A DNA stretch of 42,885 bases, taken from positions 1 through 42,885 of the forward strand of contig CAKNLX010000007.1 in assembly GCA_930989465.1 (NCBI GenBank), in the 5' to 3' direction. Position numbers and translations under genes: made by a program. The stretch comes from an uncultured Lactobacillus sp. (GTDB lineage Bacteria > Bacillota > Bacilli > Lactobacillales > Lactobacillaceae). The notes below the pieces were generated by a model that searched no databases, was not told the DNA's origin, and worked only from the letters and a program-made list of their open reading frames with translations. Of this stretch, positions 1-9,118 are shown piece after piece. The stretch's first letter is position 1, and every line of letters begins with the position of its first letter.

Positions 1-83
1 TCATCGTTCTTTTTTCCTGTCTGAGAATTAGTTTTTTCCCAGACACTTTTATTTTGCAAAAAATAAGGTGGTGGTGAAATGTT

Positions 84-599
84 TTGGAATACAAATTAAC
101 AAATAAACAACAGAAATTTGCAGATGAGTATATTCGAACAGGAAACGCCACTAAATCTGCATTGGAAGCAGGATATTCTCCTAAAACTGCTCAACGTATG
201 GGTAGTGAGAACCTCTCAAAACCTCTTATTAAGTCATATATAAACTCAGTGATGGAAAAGCTTGAATCAGCTAAAATTGCTACCGCTAAGGAGACTTTAG
301 AGTATTTAAGTTCAGTTATGAGGGGTGAACAAACGGAAGATGTAGTGACAAATAAAGGGGTATTTCAAAATATTCCGGTTTCAGCAAAAGACAGAATAAC
401 TGCTGCTAAGGAAATATTGAAAAGATACCCATCAGATCCAATATCTAAAGCCCAACTTCGTAAGCTTAATGCTGATGCTGACGTATCAGAAGCTAAGGCA
501 AGACAACTTAAAGAAGGTACAAGCTTGGATGGTGTGACAATTCAGTTTGTAAGATCAGACAGAGAAGAGGAAAAAGACAGTGAAAACGATCAGAGTTGA
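84..599 (+). CDS. terS: phage terminase small subunit
   Basis: A 171-aa protein that should recognise the phage packaging site and load DNA onto the large subunit. Its first ~60 residues (NKQQKFADEYIRTGNATKSA, then an AGYS segment) match the N-terminal helix-turn-helix of the Terminase_2 small-subunit family, which is known to bind DNA. The C-terminal half is charged and helical, as expected for oligomerisation and TerL contact. The start is a TTG placed 12 bases after a strong AAGGTGG ribosome site; no in-frame ATG fits. Its end overlaps the large-subunit gene by 20 bases, the usual translational coupling of terS and terL. It opens the visible late operon. Confidence 0.88.
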   Translation: MEYKLTNKQQKFADEYIRTGNATKSALEAGYSPKTAQRMGSENLSKPLIKSYINSVMEKLESAKIATAKETLEYLSSVMRGEQTEDVVTNKGVFQNIPVSAKDRITAAKEILKRYPSDPISKAQLRKLNADADVSEAKARQLKEGTSLDGVTIQFVRSDREEEKDSENDQS

Positions 600-1890
600 T
601 GTTAATTCACTAATCAGTCCTCATTTTGATAAAGTTCTGTATTCAAATGCATTAAATAAAGTACTTAATGGCGGTCGTGGTTCAACAAAATCGACCGTTA
701 TTTCTTTGCAATTAGTTATGGATTTTCTGAGTGATCCTCAAGCTAATGTCTTGGTATTGCGTAAAGTCGCTAAAGATATTGAGTTGTCAGTTTATGAGCA
801 GATTAAATGGGCTATTGATGCACTACATGCTACTGATCTGTTCATTTACAAGAAATCACCTTACAGAATCATCCATAAAGCAACCGGCACAGCTTTTTAT
901 TTCAGTGGTGTTGATGATCCTAGCAAGTTAAAAGGCATGATCATTGCTAATGGTTATGTTCGTTGGCTCTGGTTTGAAGAACTTGCCGAATTTAAATCAT
1001 GGCAAGAGATAGATACAGTTCGGTTATCTTTCACTCGTAAGAAGTTACCACCTGGTAAGCATGTGGTTTGCTATTACAGTTACAACCCACCTAATAACCC
1101 ATACGATTGGATTAATGAGTGGATTCAAACAGTAGACGGTCAAAAGAACTGGTATGTTGATCATTCCAGTTATAAGGATGTCATGCCAGGAATACTATCT
1201 CAGGATTATCTAGATGAAATTGAGGTAGTTAAAAAGAACGATCCTAACTATTATCGTTGGAACTACCTTGGAGAAGTCGTTGGTTTAGGTACTAATGTCT
1301 ACAACATGGACTTATTCAAGTTGGTTGATAAGGTGCCTGATGATGACTACATAACCAATCTGCTTTTTGGTATGGACGTTGGGTATGAAACTTCAGCAAC
1401 CACAGTAGTAGCAGCTGGATTATCAATTAAAGGGACCGTGTACGTCTTAGATACCTGGTATTACTCACCTGCTGGAAGAGTCAATAAGATGGCTCCATCA
1501 CAATTGGACAAAGCTATTTACCCATTTTTGCTGAAAGTAGCAAAGCAATATCAAGTGAGTCCGACCAAATTAACAATGGATTCAGCTGATGGTGCTTTGC
1601 ATCAACAATTTATTCTTGATTACAACATTAGATGGCACAAAGTTAACAAGAATGAATATAAAAATGTGGGAATGATTGAGTTGGTTCGCTCATTGGCAGC
1701 ACAAGGAAGAATCCGAGTATTAGATATTGAATCTAATCAAATATTTCTTAAACAGCATCAGATGTATCGCTGGGATGAAAATACGCTTGATAGTGATGAT
1801 CCTAAGGTTATTAAAAAAGATGACCATACACCTGATGCTTTCAAATATCTTGTAAGTGATAATGCAAGACTACTAAACCTTAAGCATTAG
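580..1890 (+). CDS. terL: phage terminase large subunit
   Basis: The ATP-driven DNA packaging motor and headful/cos nuclease, 436 aa, of the PBSX/Terminase_3 type. Visible parts: a Walker A-like loop NGGRGSTKST near residues 29-38, an acidic Walker B-like segment WLWFEELAEF near residues 128-137, and a RNase H-fold nuclease domain that starts around FGMDVGYE (D266), followed by LTMDSADG and a C-terminal HTPDAFKY carrying the last metal-binding Asp. Length and order are normal for the family. The start is GTG, with AGAGGAAA upstream, inside the end of terS. The portal gene follows after 12 bases. Confidence 0.95.
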   Translation: MKTIRVDVNSLISPHFDKVLYSNALNKVLNGGRGSTKSTVISLQLVMDFLSDPQANVLVLRKVAKDIELSVYEQIKWAIDALHATDLFIYKKSPYRIIHKATGTAFYFSGVDDPSKLKGMIIANGYVRWLWFEELAEFKSWQEIDTVRLSFTRKKLPPGKHVVCYYSYNPPNNPYDWINEWIQTVDGQKNWYVDHSSYKDVMPGILSQDYLDEIEVVKKNDPNYYRWNYLGEVVGLGTNVYNMDLFKLVDKVPDDDYITNLLFGMDVGYETSATTVVAAGLSIKGTVYVLDTWYYSPAGRVNKMAPSQLDKAIYPFLLKVAKQYQVSPTKLTMDSADGALHQQFILDYNIRWHKVNKNEYKNVGMIELVRSLAAQGRIRVLDIESNQIFLKQHQMYRWDENTLDSDDPKVIKKDDHTPDAFKYLVSDNARLLNLKH

Positions 1891-1902
1891 GAGGTGTAAG
1901 CC

Positions 1903-3495
1903 TTGAACATACTGACTAGAATAAAGAATTTCTTCAAGATAGGAGGTGCAAAGTTAGGTTTGACACAACAATTAGAAAAAGTAACGGATGATCCTAGAGT
2001 TGCTATTCCATCCAGTGAATATGAACGAATTAGAAAGGCTAAAGCTTATTATGCTAATGATTTAAAACGGGTGACTTTTAGGGACGCTAAAGGCAGAGCT
2101 TATAAACGGCAACTCAATTCATTGAATATCACTAAGATGGCATCAAGACGATTAGCCTCGATTATTTTTAATGAAGGCTGTGAAGTATCTGTTGATGATA
2201 AAAAAGCTGACAAGGTAGTTCAGCAAGTCTTACAAGCAAGTGATTTTAACGAGAACTATGAAACATTTCTTGAAAAGTGGATTGCTTTAGGCTCTGGCTG
2301 TATCCGTCCAACCATTAGCAATGGCAAGATCGTTCTTTCATGGGCTGTAGCGGATCAGGTGTATCCATTGAACGTTAATACAAGTGAAGTCAATGAAATT
2401 GCCATAGCATTCAAGTCTCAGCAGGTTGAAAACAGACAAACTGTGTATTATACATTGCTTGAATTCCATCAATGGGATCAAAACACGGGTGATTACACGA
2501 TTACCAATGAGCTTTATCGTTCAACTCAAAAAGATACCGTTGGTATTCAAGTATCATTAGATACCTTGGACGAGTATGCAAGCTTACAGCCATCAGTTAA
2601 GTTTCATAATATTACTAAGCCGTTGTTTGCTTTCTACAAGAATCCAGGTGCCAATAACATCAATTTAGATTCTCCATTAGGTTTAGGAATCGTAGACAAT
2701 GCCAAGACTACAGTTGATGCTATTAACCGTACTCATGATGAATTTGTTGAAGAAGTAATCAAAGGGCGGAGAAAGATTTTAGCACCTGATTACATGTTTC
2801 AAGGTGCATCTGAATCAAATGAGTTAAATCAATTTGCTAACAAGACGCATCCGCCATTGTTACCGGAAGATGAAACAGTATTCCAAATGTACTACGGTAG
2901 TAATAGCGATGAGGACAAGATTGTTGATTTAACAGTTCCTATTCGTGTTGATGATTACACCAAGGCAATGAATTTCTGGCTTGATGAATTTGAACGAGAA
3001 ACAGGTTTGTCACAAGGTACATTTACTTCAACGCCTCAAGGAATTCAGACGGCTACAGAAGTAGTATCAAACAATTCTACAACTTACCAAACTAGATCGT
3101 CTTATTTAACGATGGTTAGAAAGAATATCTATTCTTTGATTTATGCCATTTTAGAGTTAGCTCAGTATACTGACTTGCTTGATCCTGATTATCAATGGAC
3201 AGGGGATATTGATGCGGTTCAGCCAAACTTCAAGCCTAATGATGGTGTGTTTATCGATCAAGACAAGCAAAAGCAAGAAGATCTTCAAGCAGTTGCTGGA
3301 AATGCACTTCCAAAGAGAATCATGTGGATTCGTGATTATGGTATTGATGATGCTACTGCAGATGAATGGTGGAAGATGCTGCAGGAAGAAAGTGGCCAGC
3401 CTGATCCAGATGGTGAAATAGGTTTGTATGCATCTGGTGGTGATGATAACGATGACGAAGAAAACGACACTGAATCAGATGCTGAAGGAAGCTGA
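1903..3495 (+). CDS. phage portal protein (SPP1 gp6-like)
   Basis: A 530-aa portal that would form the dodecameric ring at the head vertex through which DNA enters and leaves. Recognised from position right after terL, length, and segments such as NITKMASRRLASIIFNEG, PLGLGIVDNAKTTVDAINRT and ERETGLSQGTF, typical of SPP1 gp6-like portals in Gram-positive siphophages. The last ~30 residues are a run of Asp/Glu. The TTG start has an AGGAGGTG ribosome site 7 bases upstream. Its 3' end overlaps the minor head gene. Confidence 0.9.
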   Translation: MNILTRIKNFFKIGGAKLGLTQQLEKVTDDPRVAIPSSEYERIRKAKAYYANDLKRVTFRDAKGRAYKRQLNSLNITKMASRRLASIIFNEGCEVSVDDKKADKVVQQVLQASDFNENYETFLEKWIALGSGCIRPTISNGKIVLSWAVADQVYPLNVNTSEVNEIAIAFKSQQVENRQTVYYTLLEFHQWDQNTGDYTITNELYRSTQKDTVGIQVSLDTLDEYASLQPSVKFHNITKPLFAFYKNPGANNINLDSPLGLGIVDNAKTTVDAINRTHDEFVEEVIKGRRKILAPDYMFQGASESNELNQFANKTHPPLLPEDETVFQMYYGSNSDEDKIVDLTVPIRVDDYTKAMNFWLDEFERETGLSQGTFTSTPQGIQTATEVVSNNSTTYQTRSSYLTMVRKNIYSLIYAILELAQYTDLLDPDYQWTGDIDAVQPNFKPNDGVFIDQDKQKQEDLQAVAGNALPKRIMWIRDYGIDDATADEWWKMLQEESGQPDPDGEIGLYASGGDDNDDEENDTESDAEGS

Positions 3496-4957
3496 TTCAA
3501 TAGGTGATTACTATGCCTATTTGCAACAGCAAACCTTTTATTTATTAATCGATGCATTTAAAAGCACTCGTCCTCATCTGGTAAAGCAAAATGACACCAA
3601 ATCTTTATTGGAATGGCGTTTGAGAGCCTTATCAAAGATGGGTGCCTTAACTAAACAAGTTGTAGCTCTTATTTCTAAGTCAACAGGCAGAAGTAAGAGC
3701 TATATTTATGCCTTGATTCATGATAATGGCTTAAAAGTAGCAAGAGAAATGAATCAGGAGCTATCTAAGGCACTTCACAAGCCATTAAAGAATGTTAGTC
3801 AAGATACAATGTTGGTAATTAATAGTTATGCAAGCCAAACATTTAGAGACGTTAACAATTATGTTAATCAAACATTGCTTGATACGAACTATCATCGTAA
3901 TCCAGCATTAAAGGCATATCAGAAGATTATTGATAATACTGTGTTGCAAGTCACAACTGGCTTAAAAACTACACAGCAGGCAATTCAAGACGGCATTTAT
4001 AAGATGTACGATGAAGGTCTTAAAAGTTCCTTTGTTGATAAAGGTGGTCATACCTGGTCAGTGGAAGGTTACACTCGGATGGTTACTCAATCAACTACAA
4101 CACGAACGTTTAATGACGTGCGTATGCAGTCGATGAAAGAGTTTGATTCTGTCTTAGCTACAATGACTAGTCATGCTTGTGCACGTCCAGCATGTGCTCC
4201 AATTCAAGGCAAGGTAGTTAACATAGTTCCAAAGTCAGATCCTAGATTCAATAAAAAGTATCCTACGATTTATGATCATGGTTATGGTGAAAAGTCAGGT
4301 ACATTTGGTATTAACTGTCGTCATATGTTGTATCCATACATCGAAGGTGTTAGTCACAATTTTCAAAAGCAGGTAGATCCTGAACAAGCCATTAAGAATG
4401 GAAAAATTGAAGCTAAGCAACGTGCATATGAACGTAAGATTCGTGCTTTGAAGTATAAAAAATTATCAGCTGAAAGAGTTGGTGATCCTTCTGGTGCATC
4501 TAAGTTTCAGCATCAAATATCTGGTTATCAGGCTAAGTTACGTACTCTTGTTAAGCAGCATAAATTCTTGGCAAGACAATATGGACGTGAAAAGATTTAT
4601 CCAAACATGGAGGAAATCGACAGAAAAGCAGCAAACATTAGATTGGCTGTCAATCCTGATAAGCAAGCACGTCATATCTTTGGTACTCCAGAATATAAGG
4701 CTGCACTCGAAAATAGAAAGACAGAGCCAAGTTACTTCACTATTTCTCCTAAAGAATTGAATGATATAATTCAAAAGGGAGCCGATAGAAAACAAGCTTT
4801 TCAAAGTTATCAATATATAGATGCTAAAAAGATAGTTGGCGTTTATAAAGATAAGGATGGCAATGCAGTCAAGACTGGTCGACTTAAGTTAATGCAGTCT
4901 AAGAACGGTAGTCATGCCGTACCTGCACCGCCTGAATCTAAGGAGAAAAAGAAATGA
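3452..4957 (+). CDS. phage minor head protein (Phage_min_cap2 type)
   Basis: About 501 aa; a head-morphogenesis protein thought to sit in the procapsid and be ejected or stay near the portal. The central motif TSHACARPACAPIQGKVV followed by GTFGINCRHMLYPYI (conserved Cys/His pairs) is the hallmark of the minor-capsid 2 / Mu gpF-like family. The frame is open from 3428 and has ATGs at 3428, 3443, 3452 and 3479. I favour 3452 because GGTGGTG lies 9 bases upstream; 3428 and 3479 have poorer sites. It overlaps portal by about 44 bases and the next gene by 4 (ATGA). The C-terminal ~100 residues are basic and Lys-rich. Confidence 0.85.
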   Translation: MTKKTTLNQMLKEADSIGDYYAYLQQQTFYLLIDAFKSTRPHLVKQNDTKSLLEWRLRALSKMGALTKQVVALISKSTGRSKSYIYALIHDNGLKVAREMNQELSKALHKPLKNVSQDTMLVINSYASQTFRDVNNYVNQTLLDTNYHRNPALKAYQKIIDNTVLQVTTGLKTTQQAIQDGIYKMYDEGLKSSFVDKGGHTWSVEGYTRMVTQSTTTRTFNDVRMQSMKEFDSVLATMTSHACARPACAPIQGKVVNIVPKSDPRFNKKYPTIYDHGYGEKSGTFGINCRHMLYPYIEGVSHNFQKQVDPEQAIKNGKIEAKQRAYERKIRALKYKKLSAERVGDPSGASKFQHQISGYQAKLRTLVKQHKFLARQYGREKIYPNMEEIDRKAANIRLAVNPDKQARHIFGTPEYKAALENRKTEPSYFTISPKELNDIIQKGADRKQAFQSYQYIDAKKIVGVYKDKDGNAVKTGRLKLMQSKNGSHAVPAPPESKEKKK

Positions 4958-5214
4958 AAGTAACTAAGGATACTTCATTGTGGGATATTCATGATTATAC
5001 GTACATGAAAAACGTAATTATTACGTTTAAAGATGGTCATAAGAAGAAATACTTTATTTTAGATACCACTCCAGCAGAAGACGAGCCTGAAAGCGGTAAA
5101 GATGAGATTGTTTACATGACTGATCATGATAAAAGTCCTAACGGTGCTGATCGTTATGCTGGTAACGGTATTCCAATCGAAAAAATTTCAGAGATTCAAG
5201 TTTTAGATAATTAA
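4954..5214 (+). CDS. small phage protein, unknown function
   Basis: An 86-aa acidic/basic mixed protein that I do not recognise. It starts at an ATG overlapping the previous stop (ATGA), so it is translationally coupled to the minor head protein. Predicted mainly beta, with no membrane segment or signal. The central part carries PAEDEPESGKDE. A role in head assembly is suggested only by position between the minor head gene and the scaffold. Confidence 0.7.
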   Translation: MKVTKDTSLWDIHDYTYMKNVIITFKDGHKKKYFILDTTPAEDEPESGKDEIVYMTDHDKSPNGADRYAGNGIPIEKISEIQVLDN

Positions 5215-5219
5215 ATATT

Positions 5220-5251
5220 TCGACCTTAGCATGTCGTTAAAAGGCTTTTTT
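5220..5251 (+). terminator. possible weak terminator before scaffold gene
   Basis: A short imperfect stem (CCTT pairing with AAGG around 5233-5248) runs straight into TTTTTTG. The stem is only 4-5 bp, so termination would be partial at best. It sits between the unknown 86-aa gene and the scaffold/capsid genes. Confidence 0.3.
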
Positions 5252-5288
5252 GTTTTGCTCTTATAAATCTAACGTTAGGAGAAGAAAA

Positions 5289-5855
5289 ATGGACAAAGAT
5301 TTTTTGAAGAAACTCGGTTTGACCGATGAAATCGCTGATAAGGTTATGGATCAGCATGATAAGGATGTTCAGCAACTCAAAGATAATAATGCTGAACTCC
5401 AATCAACCAATGATAGCTTAAATGAGCAAATTACTTCGAATGCTAAGCAATTGAAAGATTTGAAGAAGGTTGCTGGTGACAATGAAGAATTGCAAGCCAA
5501 ACTTGATAAAGCCATGAGTGATAGTCAAGAACGAGAAAAGAAATTAAAGGATCAAATTGCTACTCAAAGAAAGAACTTTGCAGTAAGCAATGCTTTGAGG
5601 GATGCAGGAGCTAAGAATTCTAAGGCCGTTGAAGCATTACTCGATTTAGATAAGGTCTCACTTGATGATAATGGTCAACTCATTGGTATCAGCGATCAAA
5701 TCGACAGTATCAAGAAATCAGACAGCTATTTATTCAATTCCGAATCTAAACCCAATGTTGAGTTTGGTGCTAAAGGAAATCCTAGCAACACTGATAACAA
5801 GGGTGAAAAATCGATTGTTGATATTATTCAAGCGAATATGGAAAAAGGAAAGTAG
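5289..5855 (+). CDS. phage capsid scaffolding protein (GP20 type)
   Basis: About 188 aa, highly charged and almost entirely alpha-helical/coiled coil between residues 15 and 100 (repeated QLKDLKK, NEELQAKLDKAM patterns). This fits the Phage_GP20 scaffold family that guides capsid assembly and is then removed. The N-terminus MDKDFLKKLGLTDEIADKVM is typical of that family. The frame is open from 5250, but the ATG at 5289 has AGGAGAAG 5 bases upstream and gives the usual N-terminus. The capsid gene follows 12 bases later. Confidence 0.85.
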   Translation: MDKDFLKKLGLTDEIADKVMDQHDKDVQQLKDNNAELQSTNDSLNEQITSNAKQLKDLKKVAGDNEELQAKLDKAMSDSQEREKKLKDQIATQRKNFAVSNALRDAGAKNSKAVEALLDLDKVSLDDNGQLIGISDQIDSIKKSDSYLFNSESKPNVEFGAKGNPSNTDNKGEKSIVDIIQANMEKGK

Positions 5856-5867
5856 GTAATCAGATAG

Positions 5868-6773
5868 ATGATTGTTTTAGATAGCAAAGATCTAACCAGA
5901 ATCGATAAAGAATATGCTGCAGATTCACAAATTTGGCAACCATTAACTGCTGGTGCAAAGGGTGTAACTGCTGCCGACTTTGTTGGTGCAAAAGAAGTAA
6001 GAATTAATAAGCTTTCGGGCTTTATGCAACCAACTCAATACAAGAGAAACCAAGATAACACACGTCAAACTATCAATATTGATAAGGAAACTGTTAGGTT
6101 AACCCATGAAGATTGGTTTGCTTACGATCTTGACTCATTTGATATGAGTGAAAATGGTGCCTTACAAGTAGCAAATGTTACTGAAGAACATCACAGATTA
6201 GTTACCGTCCCTCATCGTGATAAGGTAGCAGCACAAGCTTTATATGATGCAGTTAAGGATAATCCTAATAGCAACTTTGTTACTGACACTGTTGATGCTA
6301 CTAATGCATTGGAAGCATATGACACTGCAGATGCATATATGACTGACAATGAAATTCCTGGTGGCTATGTAATGTTTGTTTCAAGCAAGTTCTACAACAA
6401 CTTGAAGAATGCCAAGGGATTAACTCGTACATTTTCAACCAATCAATTGCAAATTCAAGGCATTAACCGTAGTGTTGGTCAATTAGATGGTGGTGTACCA
6501 ATCCTTAAGGTGGCAAAAGACCGTTTAGCTGGTACTGATGATGCTAATAAGCAAATTAACTTCATCTTGACCCCATTAACTGTAATTGCTCCAGTTGTTA
6601 AATACGACAGTGTATCAGTTATTGATCCCTCAACTGACCGTAATGGTAACAGATACACTATTAAGGGCTTGTCTTACTATGATGCTATTATTTTGGACAA
6701 CGCCAAGAAGGGTATCTACATGTCAGTAAGTGATGGTAGTTCAACTACTTCTTCAGTATCAGACAAGAAGTAG
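5868..6773 (+). CDS. major capsid protein
   Basis: A 301-aa capsid protein of the HK97-like fold as inferred from size and order (scaffold immediately before, connectors immediately after). Recognisable features are the N-terminal strand/helix region with [20 protein letters not shown], a central helix [20 protein letters not shown] and a C-terminal beta-rich part ([20 protein letters not shown]). No obvious protease cleavage site or fused protease, consistent with a separate scaffold. Codon use is visibly smoother than in neighbours, as expected for the most abundant virion protein. Confidence 0.85.
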   Translation: MIVLDSKDLTRIDKEYAADSQIWQPLTAGAKGVTAADFVGAKEVRINKLSGFMQPTQYKRNQDNTRQTINIDKETVRLTHEDWFAYDLDSFDMSENGALQVANVTEEHHRLVTVPHRDKVAAQALYDAVKDNPNSNFVTDTVDATNALEAYDTADAYMTDNEIPGGYVMFVSSKFYNNLKNAKGLTRTFSTNQLQIQGINRSVGQLDGGVPILKVAKDRLAGTDDANKQINFILTPLTVIAPVVKYDSVSVIDPSTDRNGNRYTIKGLSYYDAIILDNAKKGIYMSVSDGSSTTSSVSDKK

Positions 6774-6788
6774 AAAGGATGATCTGAA

Positions 6789-7184
6789 ATGATGCTGCTT
6801 AATTTTGAGGATTACAAGGATTTAGGTGGCATTCAGGTCACCGATGAAGATGAGTTTGACAATCTTGAAAAGGCTACTGAGACTTTATTCAATGCATTAA
6901 CTAGAATGTTCTATATTACGCATGATATTGATTCTGATCCGAATGAGTATCGTGTGAAGATGTTCCGAATGGCCATGGTCGTTCAAATCGATTTTGCTAA
7001 AAGCACAGGTGTTATTACTGCTTACGATATTGCCCAACAAAGTATTAAGTCTGTCTCAATTGATGGCACTACCGTAACAACTGACAAGACCTTGAGCGAT
7101 TTAACAAATAATGGTTTATACGACTTGGCCAGACAATATCTTTTTGAAACAGGTTTGCTATATAGAGGTACATGGAGATGTTAA
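6789..7184 (+). CDS. head-tail connector protein
   Basis: A 131-aa mainly helical protein directly after the capsid gene, where siphophages encode the gp6/gp15-type adaptor that docks under the portal. Segment NLEKATETLFNALTRMFY and the following helices fit connector proteins of Lactobacillus phages. ATG start with AGAAAGGATGA upstream. It overlaps the next gene by 13 bases. Confidence 0.75.
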   Translation: MMLLNFEDYKDLGGIQVTDEDEFDNLEKATETLFNALTRMFYITHDIDSDPNEYRVKMFRMAMVVQIDFAKSTGVITAYDIAQQSIKSVSIDGTTVTTDKTLSDLTNNGLYDLARQYLFETGLLYRGTWRC

Positions 7185-7531
7185 AACCACCACTTTTTAG
7201 ATGTAATCAGACGGTTACTGTATATCGAAAAAAGAAAGGCTCTAACAGTCATTATCATTCAGTAAGCTATGAGGATACTGGAACAGTTGTAAATCATGCT
7301 GTGGTAACTTTGAGGAGCCAACTTCAAGCAACTGAAGGTGGAAACAAGGTCGTAGCAAGTGGAATCGTGAAATTTATTCAGGATCGAGCTACTCCGTTTC
7401 TGACTTTCAGCAAGGAAGACATTGGAGCAAAGATTGAATACAACGGTATTTTTTATACGATTCAAACGATCAATGAAGATCGAGATCCGCATAGCAATGA
7501 GCTGTATCAATATAAATTGCTGATTTTGTGA
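7172..7531 (+). CDS. minor capsid protein 1 (head closure)
   Basis: 119 aa, beta-rich, of the Minor_capsid_1 family found in Gram-positive siphophages and equivalent in position to the SPP1 gp16-type head-closure protein. Seen: CNQTVTVYRKKKGSN near the N-terminus and ending in YQYKLLIL, both common in this family. Two ATGs (7172, 7178) are possible; a GAGGT lies just upstream of the first. Followed after 9 bases by minor capsid 2. Confidence 0.75.
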   Translation: MEMLKPPLFRCNQTVTVYRKKKGSNSHYHSVSYEDTGTVVNHAVVTLRSQLQATEGGNKVVASGIVKFIQDRATPFLTFSKEDIGAKIEYNGIFYTIQTINEDRDPHSNELYQYKLLIL

Positions 7532-7540
7532 GGTGAGAAG

Positions 7541-7936
7541 ATGCCTATTAAAGTTAGTATCAATTTGAACAACTTAAACAAGAAATTTAGCAAACAAAAC
7601 CTTGAACATGCTAGAAAACTTGCATTGAACGATGCTCAACAGGCAATGGAGAAGTATGTTCCCAAATTAAGTGGGGATTTGCGTAAAGATTCTGCAATGA
7701 GTATTGATGGTACAAAGATAATGTATATGATGCCTTATGCCAAAGCTCAATTTTATGGCTTTATTACCAATAAGTATGGTGGTCCATTTAGAATTCACCA
7801 CTATACAACAACTGCCGAAACTCCACCTAACTATGTAAATACCAGCAGACGTTGGGATTTACGGTTAAAGGGTAACAAGCAAGATATGAAGAAAGTCAAG
7901 GAGGCATTCATCAATGGTGCAAACTGGCACAAGTGA
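7541..7936 (+). CDS. minor capsid protein 2 (tail completion)
   Basis: 131 aa, Minor_capsid_2 family. The segment KYVPKLSGDLRKDSAM followed by MMPYAKAQFYGF is characteristic of HK97-gp10-like neck/tail-completion proteins. GAGGTGAGAAG ribosome site 4 bases before the ATG. It overlaps minor capsid 3 by 23 bases. Confidence 0.8.
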   Translation: MPIKVSINLNNLNKKFSKQNLEHARKLALNDAQQAMEKYVPKLSGDLRKDSAMSIDGTKIMYMMPYAKAQFYGFITNKYGGPFRIHHYTTTAETPPNYVNTSRRWDLRLKGNKQDMKKVKEAFINGANWHK

Positions 7937-8354
7937 CTTACAAGACCGTTTGATGGACTACATCCAAGATCAAACCGGCTTGCCTATTTATGCTGATCAA
8001 TTGAATGAGGACAATGTTTTGAATTTTACCGTTGATCCACCAAGTTTAGATTGGGAGGAAATGGATAGAACTCAGCATTTGATCTATAATTACTCAATTC
8101 AAGCTAGATCAGTGCAAGAACAACCCAATATGCTTAATGCTGATGCACCTACGGCAGAACAATTATTTAAGAACATGTTCCGAATCCGTGATGCATTGCT
8201 TCAATTAAGCTTCACAAGAGCTTTGTTTAGTCAAAATGGTAGCTTTCAGTTTGAAACTATTGAAGTGCAAGCTCCACATGATGCAGGTCAAGACTTTACA
8301 GGTGCAAGAAATCTAACATTAAGTTTTGCAGTGCATGTTACAGAACGACATTAA
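7914..8354 (+). CDS. minor capsid protein 3 (tail terminator-like)
   Basis: 146 aa, Minor_capsid_3 family. The N-terminal DLQDRLMDYIQDQTGLPIYA and the mixed alpha/beta body with a beta-strand C-terminus (ARNLTLSFAVHVTERH) resemble tail-terminator proteins that cap the tail tube. Last gene before an intrinsic terminator, so it ends the head/neck part of the late operon. Confidence 0.75.
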   Translation: MVQTGTSDLQDRLMDYIQDQTGLPIYADQLNEDNVLNFTVDPPSLDWEEMDRTQHLIYNYSIQARSVQEQPNMLNADAPTAEQLFKNMFRIRDALLQLSFTRALFSQNGSFQFETIEVQAPHDAGQDFTGARNLTLSFAVHVTERH

Positions 8355-8389
8355 CCAGTACTTAAGATTCAACAAGTACTGGTATTTTT
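8354..8389 (+). terminator. intrinsic terminator between neck and tail genes
   Basis: A perfect 10-bp stem (ACCAGTACTT at 8354-8363 with AAGTACTGGT at 8374-8383), a 10-nt loop, then TATTTTT. It lies in the only sizeable gap in the late operon, between minor capsid 3 and the tail tube gene. It would lower expression downstream unless antitermination or a second promoter acts. Confidence 0.75.
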
Positions 8390-8417
8390 ATACCCAAAAT
8401 TAGAAAGGATTAACTAA

Positions 8418-9068
8418 ATGACAGTAAACACTAAAGAAATTAAGGGTACTGGCCCATCAACTACTGGCTACCCTGAACAATATCAAGATTATCTTTTTAT
8501 TGATATCAAGCCTTTGATTGGCAAGAATGGTCAAGCTGATATCAAGGATGCTGCAGGTTCAACATGGGCATGGGTATCAGGTGGTATTTCTAACATCGAT
8601 GAAGCTCGTAATGATACTACTGATTCCACTGCTTACATGGATGGCCATGGCTTTACTGACCACAACGTTACTGGTTCAGATGTTTCTTACTCAGTAACTG
8701 GTAACCGTAAGATGGGTGATGCATTCCAAGAATACTTGCGTAGTATTGCTGACTCACACGGTACCTATCGTAATACCCGTATGATCTATGTCGATGCTGA
8801 CAGAACTCATACAATCATTGCTCAATGCACTATTTCTAATCCTAAGTTGAATGGTGCCGCTGCTAATGCCAAGAAGGGTATTTCATTTACTATTCAACGT
8901 AATAATGCTCCTCGTGAAATTGATGGTGTATTAACTATGAACGCAACTGCAGATGATCCATATATCTTTAATGCTACAGTTACTGCAGCAACTGGTTCAG
9001 ATGAGCCAAAGGCTGTTGTTAACGAAGATGCAGCAACTAACCCAGCCGGTACTGAAGGCAATAAATAA
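8418..9068 (+). CDS. major tail tube protein
   Basis: 216 aa, beta-rich. The position after the tail-terminator-like gene and before tail chaperones, and the body (PLIGKNGQADIKDAAGSTWA, NVTGSDVSYSVTGNRKMGD) fit the phi13/TP901-type tail tube family, whose hexamers stack to form the long flexible tail. The C-terminal ~25 residues (after residue 190) are Ala/Glu-rich and probably a flexible tail. AGAAAGGAT ribosome site upstream of the ATG. Confidence 0.82.
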   Translation: MTVNTKEIKGTGPSTTGYPEQYQDYLFIDIKPLIGKNGQADIKDAAGSTWAWVSGGISNIDEARNDTTDSTAYMDGHGFTDHNVTGSDVSYSVTGNRKMGDAFQEYLRSIADSHGTYRNTRMIYVDADRTHTIIAQCTISNPKLNGAAANAKKGISFTIQRNNAPREIDGVLTMNATADDPYIFNATVTAATGSDEPKAVVNEDAATNPAGTEGNK

Positions 9069-9118
9069 TTTAATGTCACAGAGACGAGTGATATGAGACG
9101 TGAGAGAGGATATTTTAA

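Noticed and set aside
3336-3557. Antisense frame opposite the portal end rich in Ser
   Set aside because: It is the complement of the Asp/Glu-rich portal tail and has no supporting start signal.
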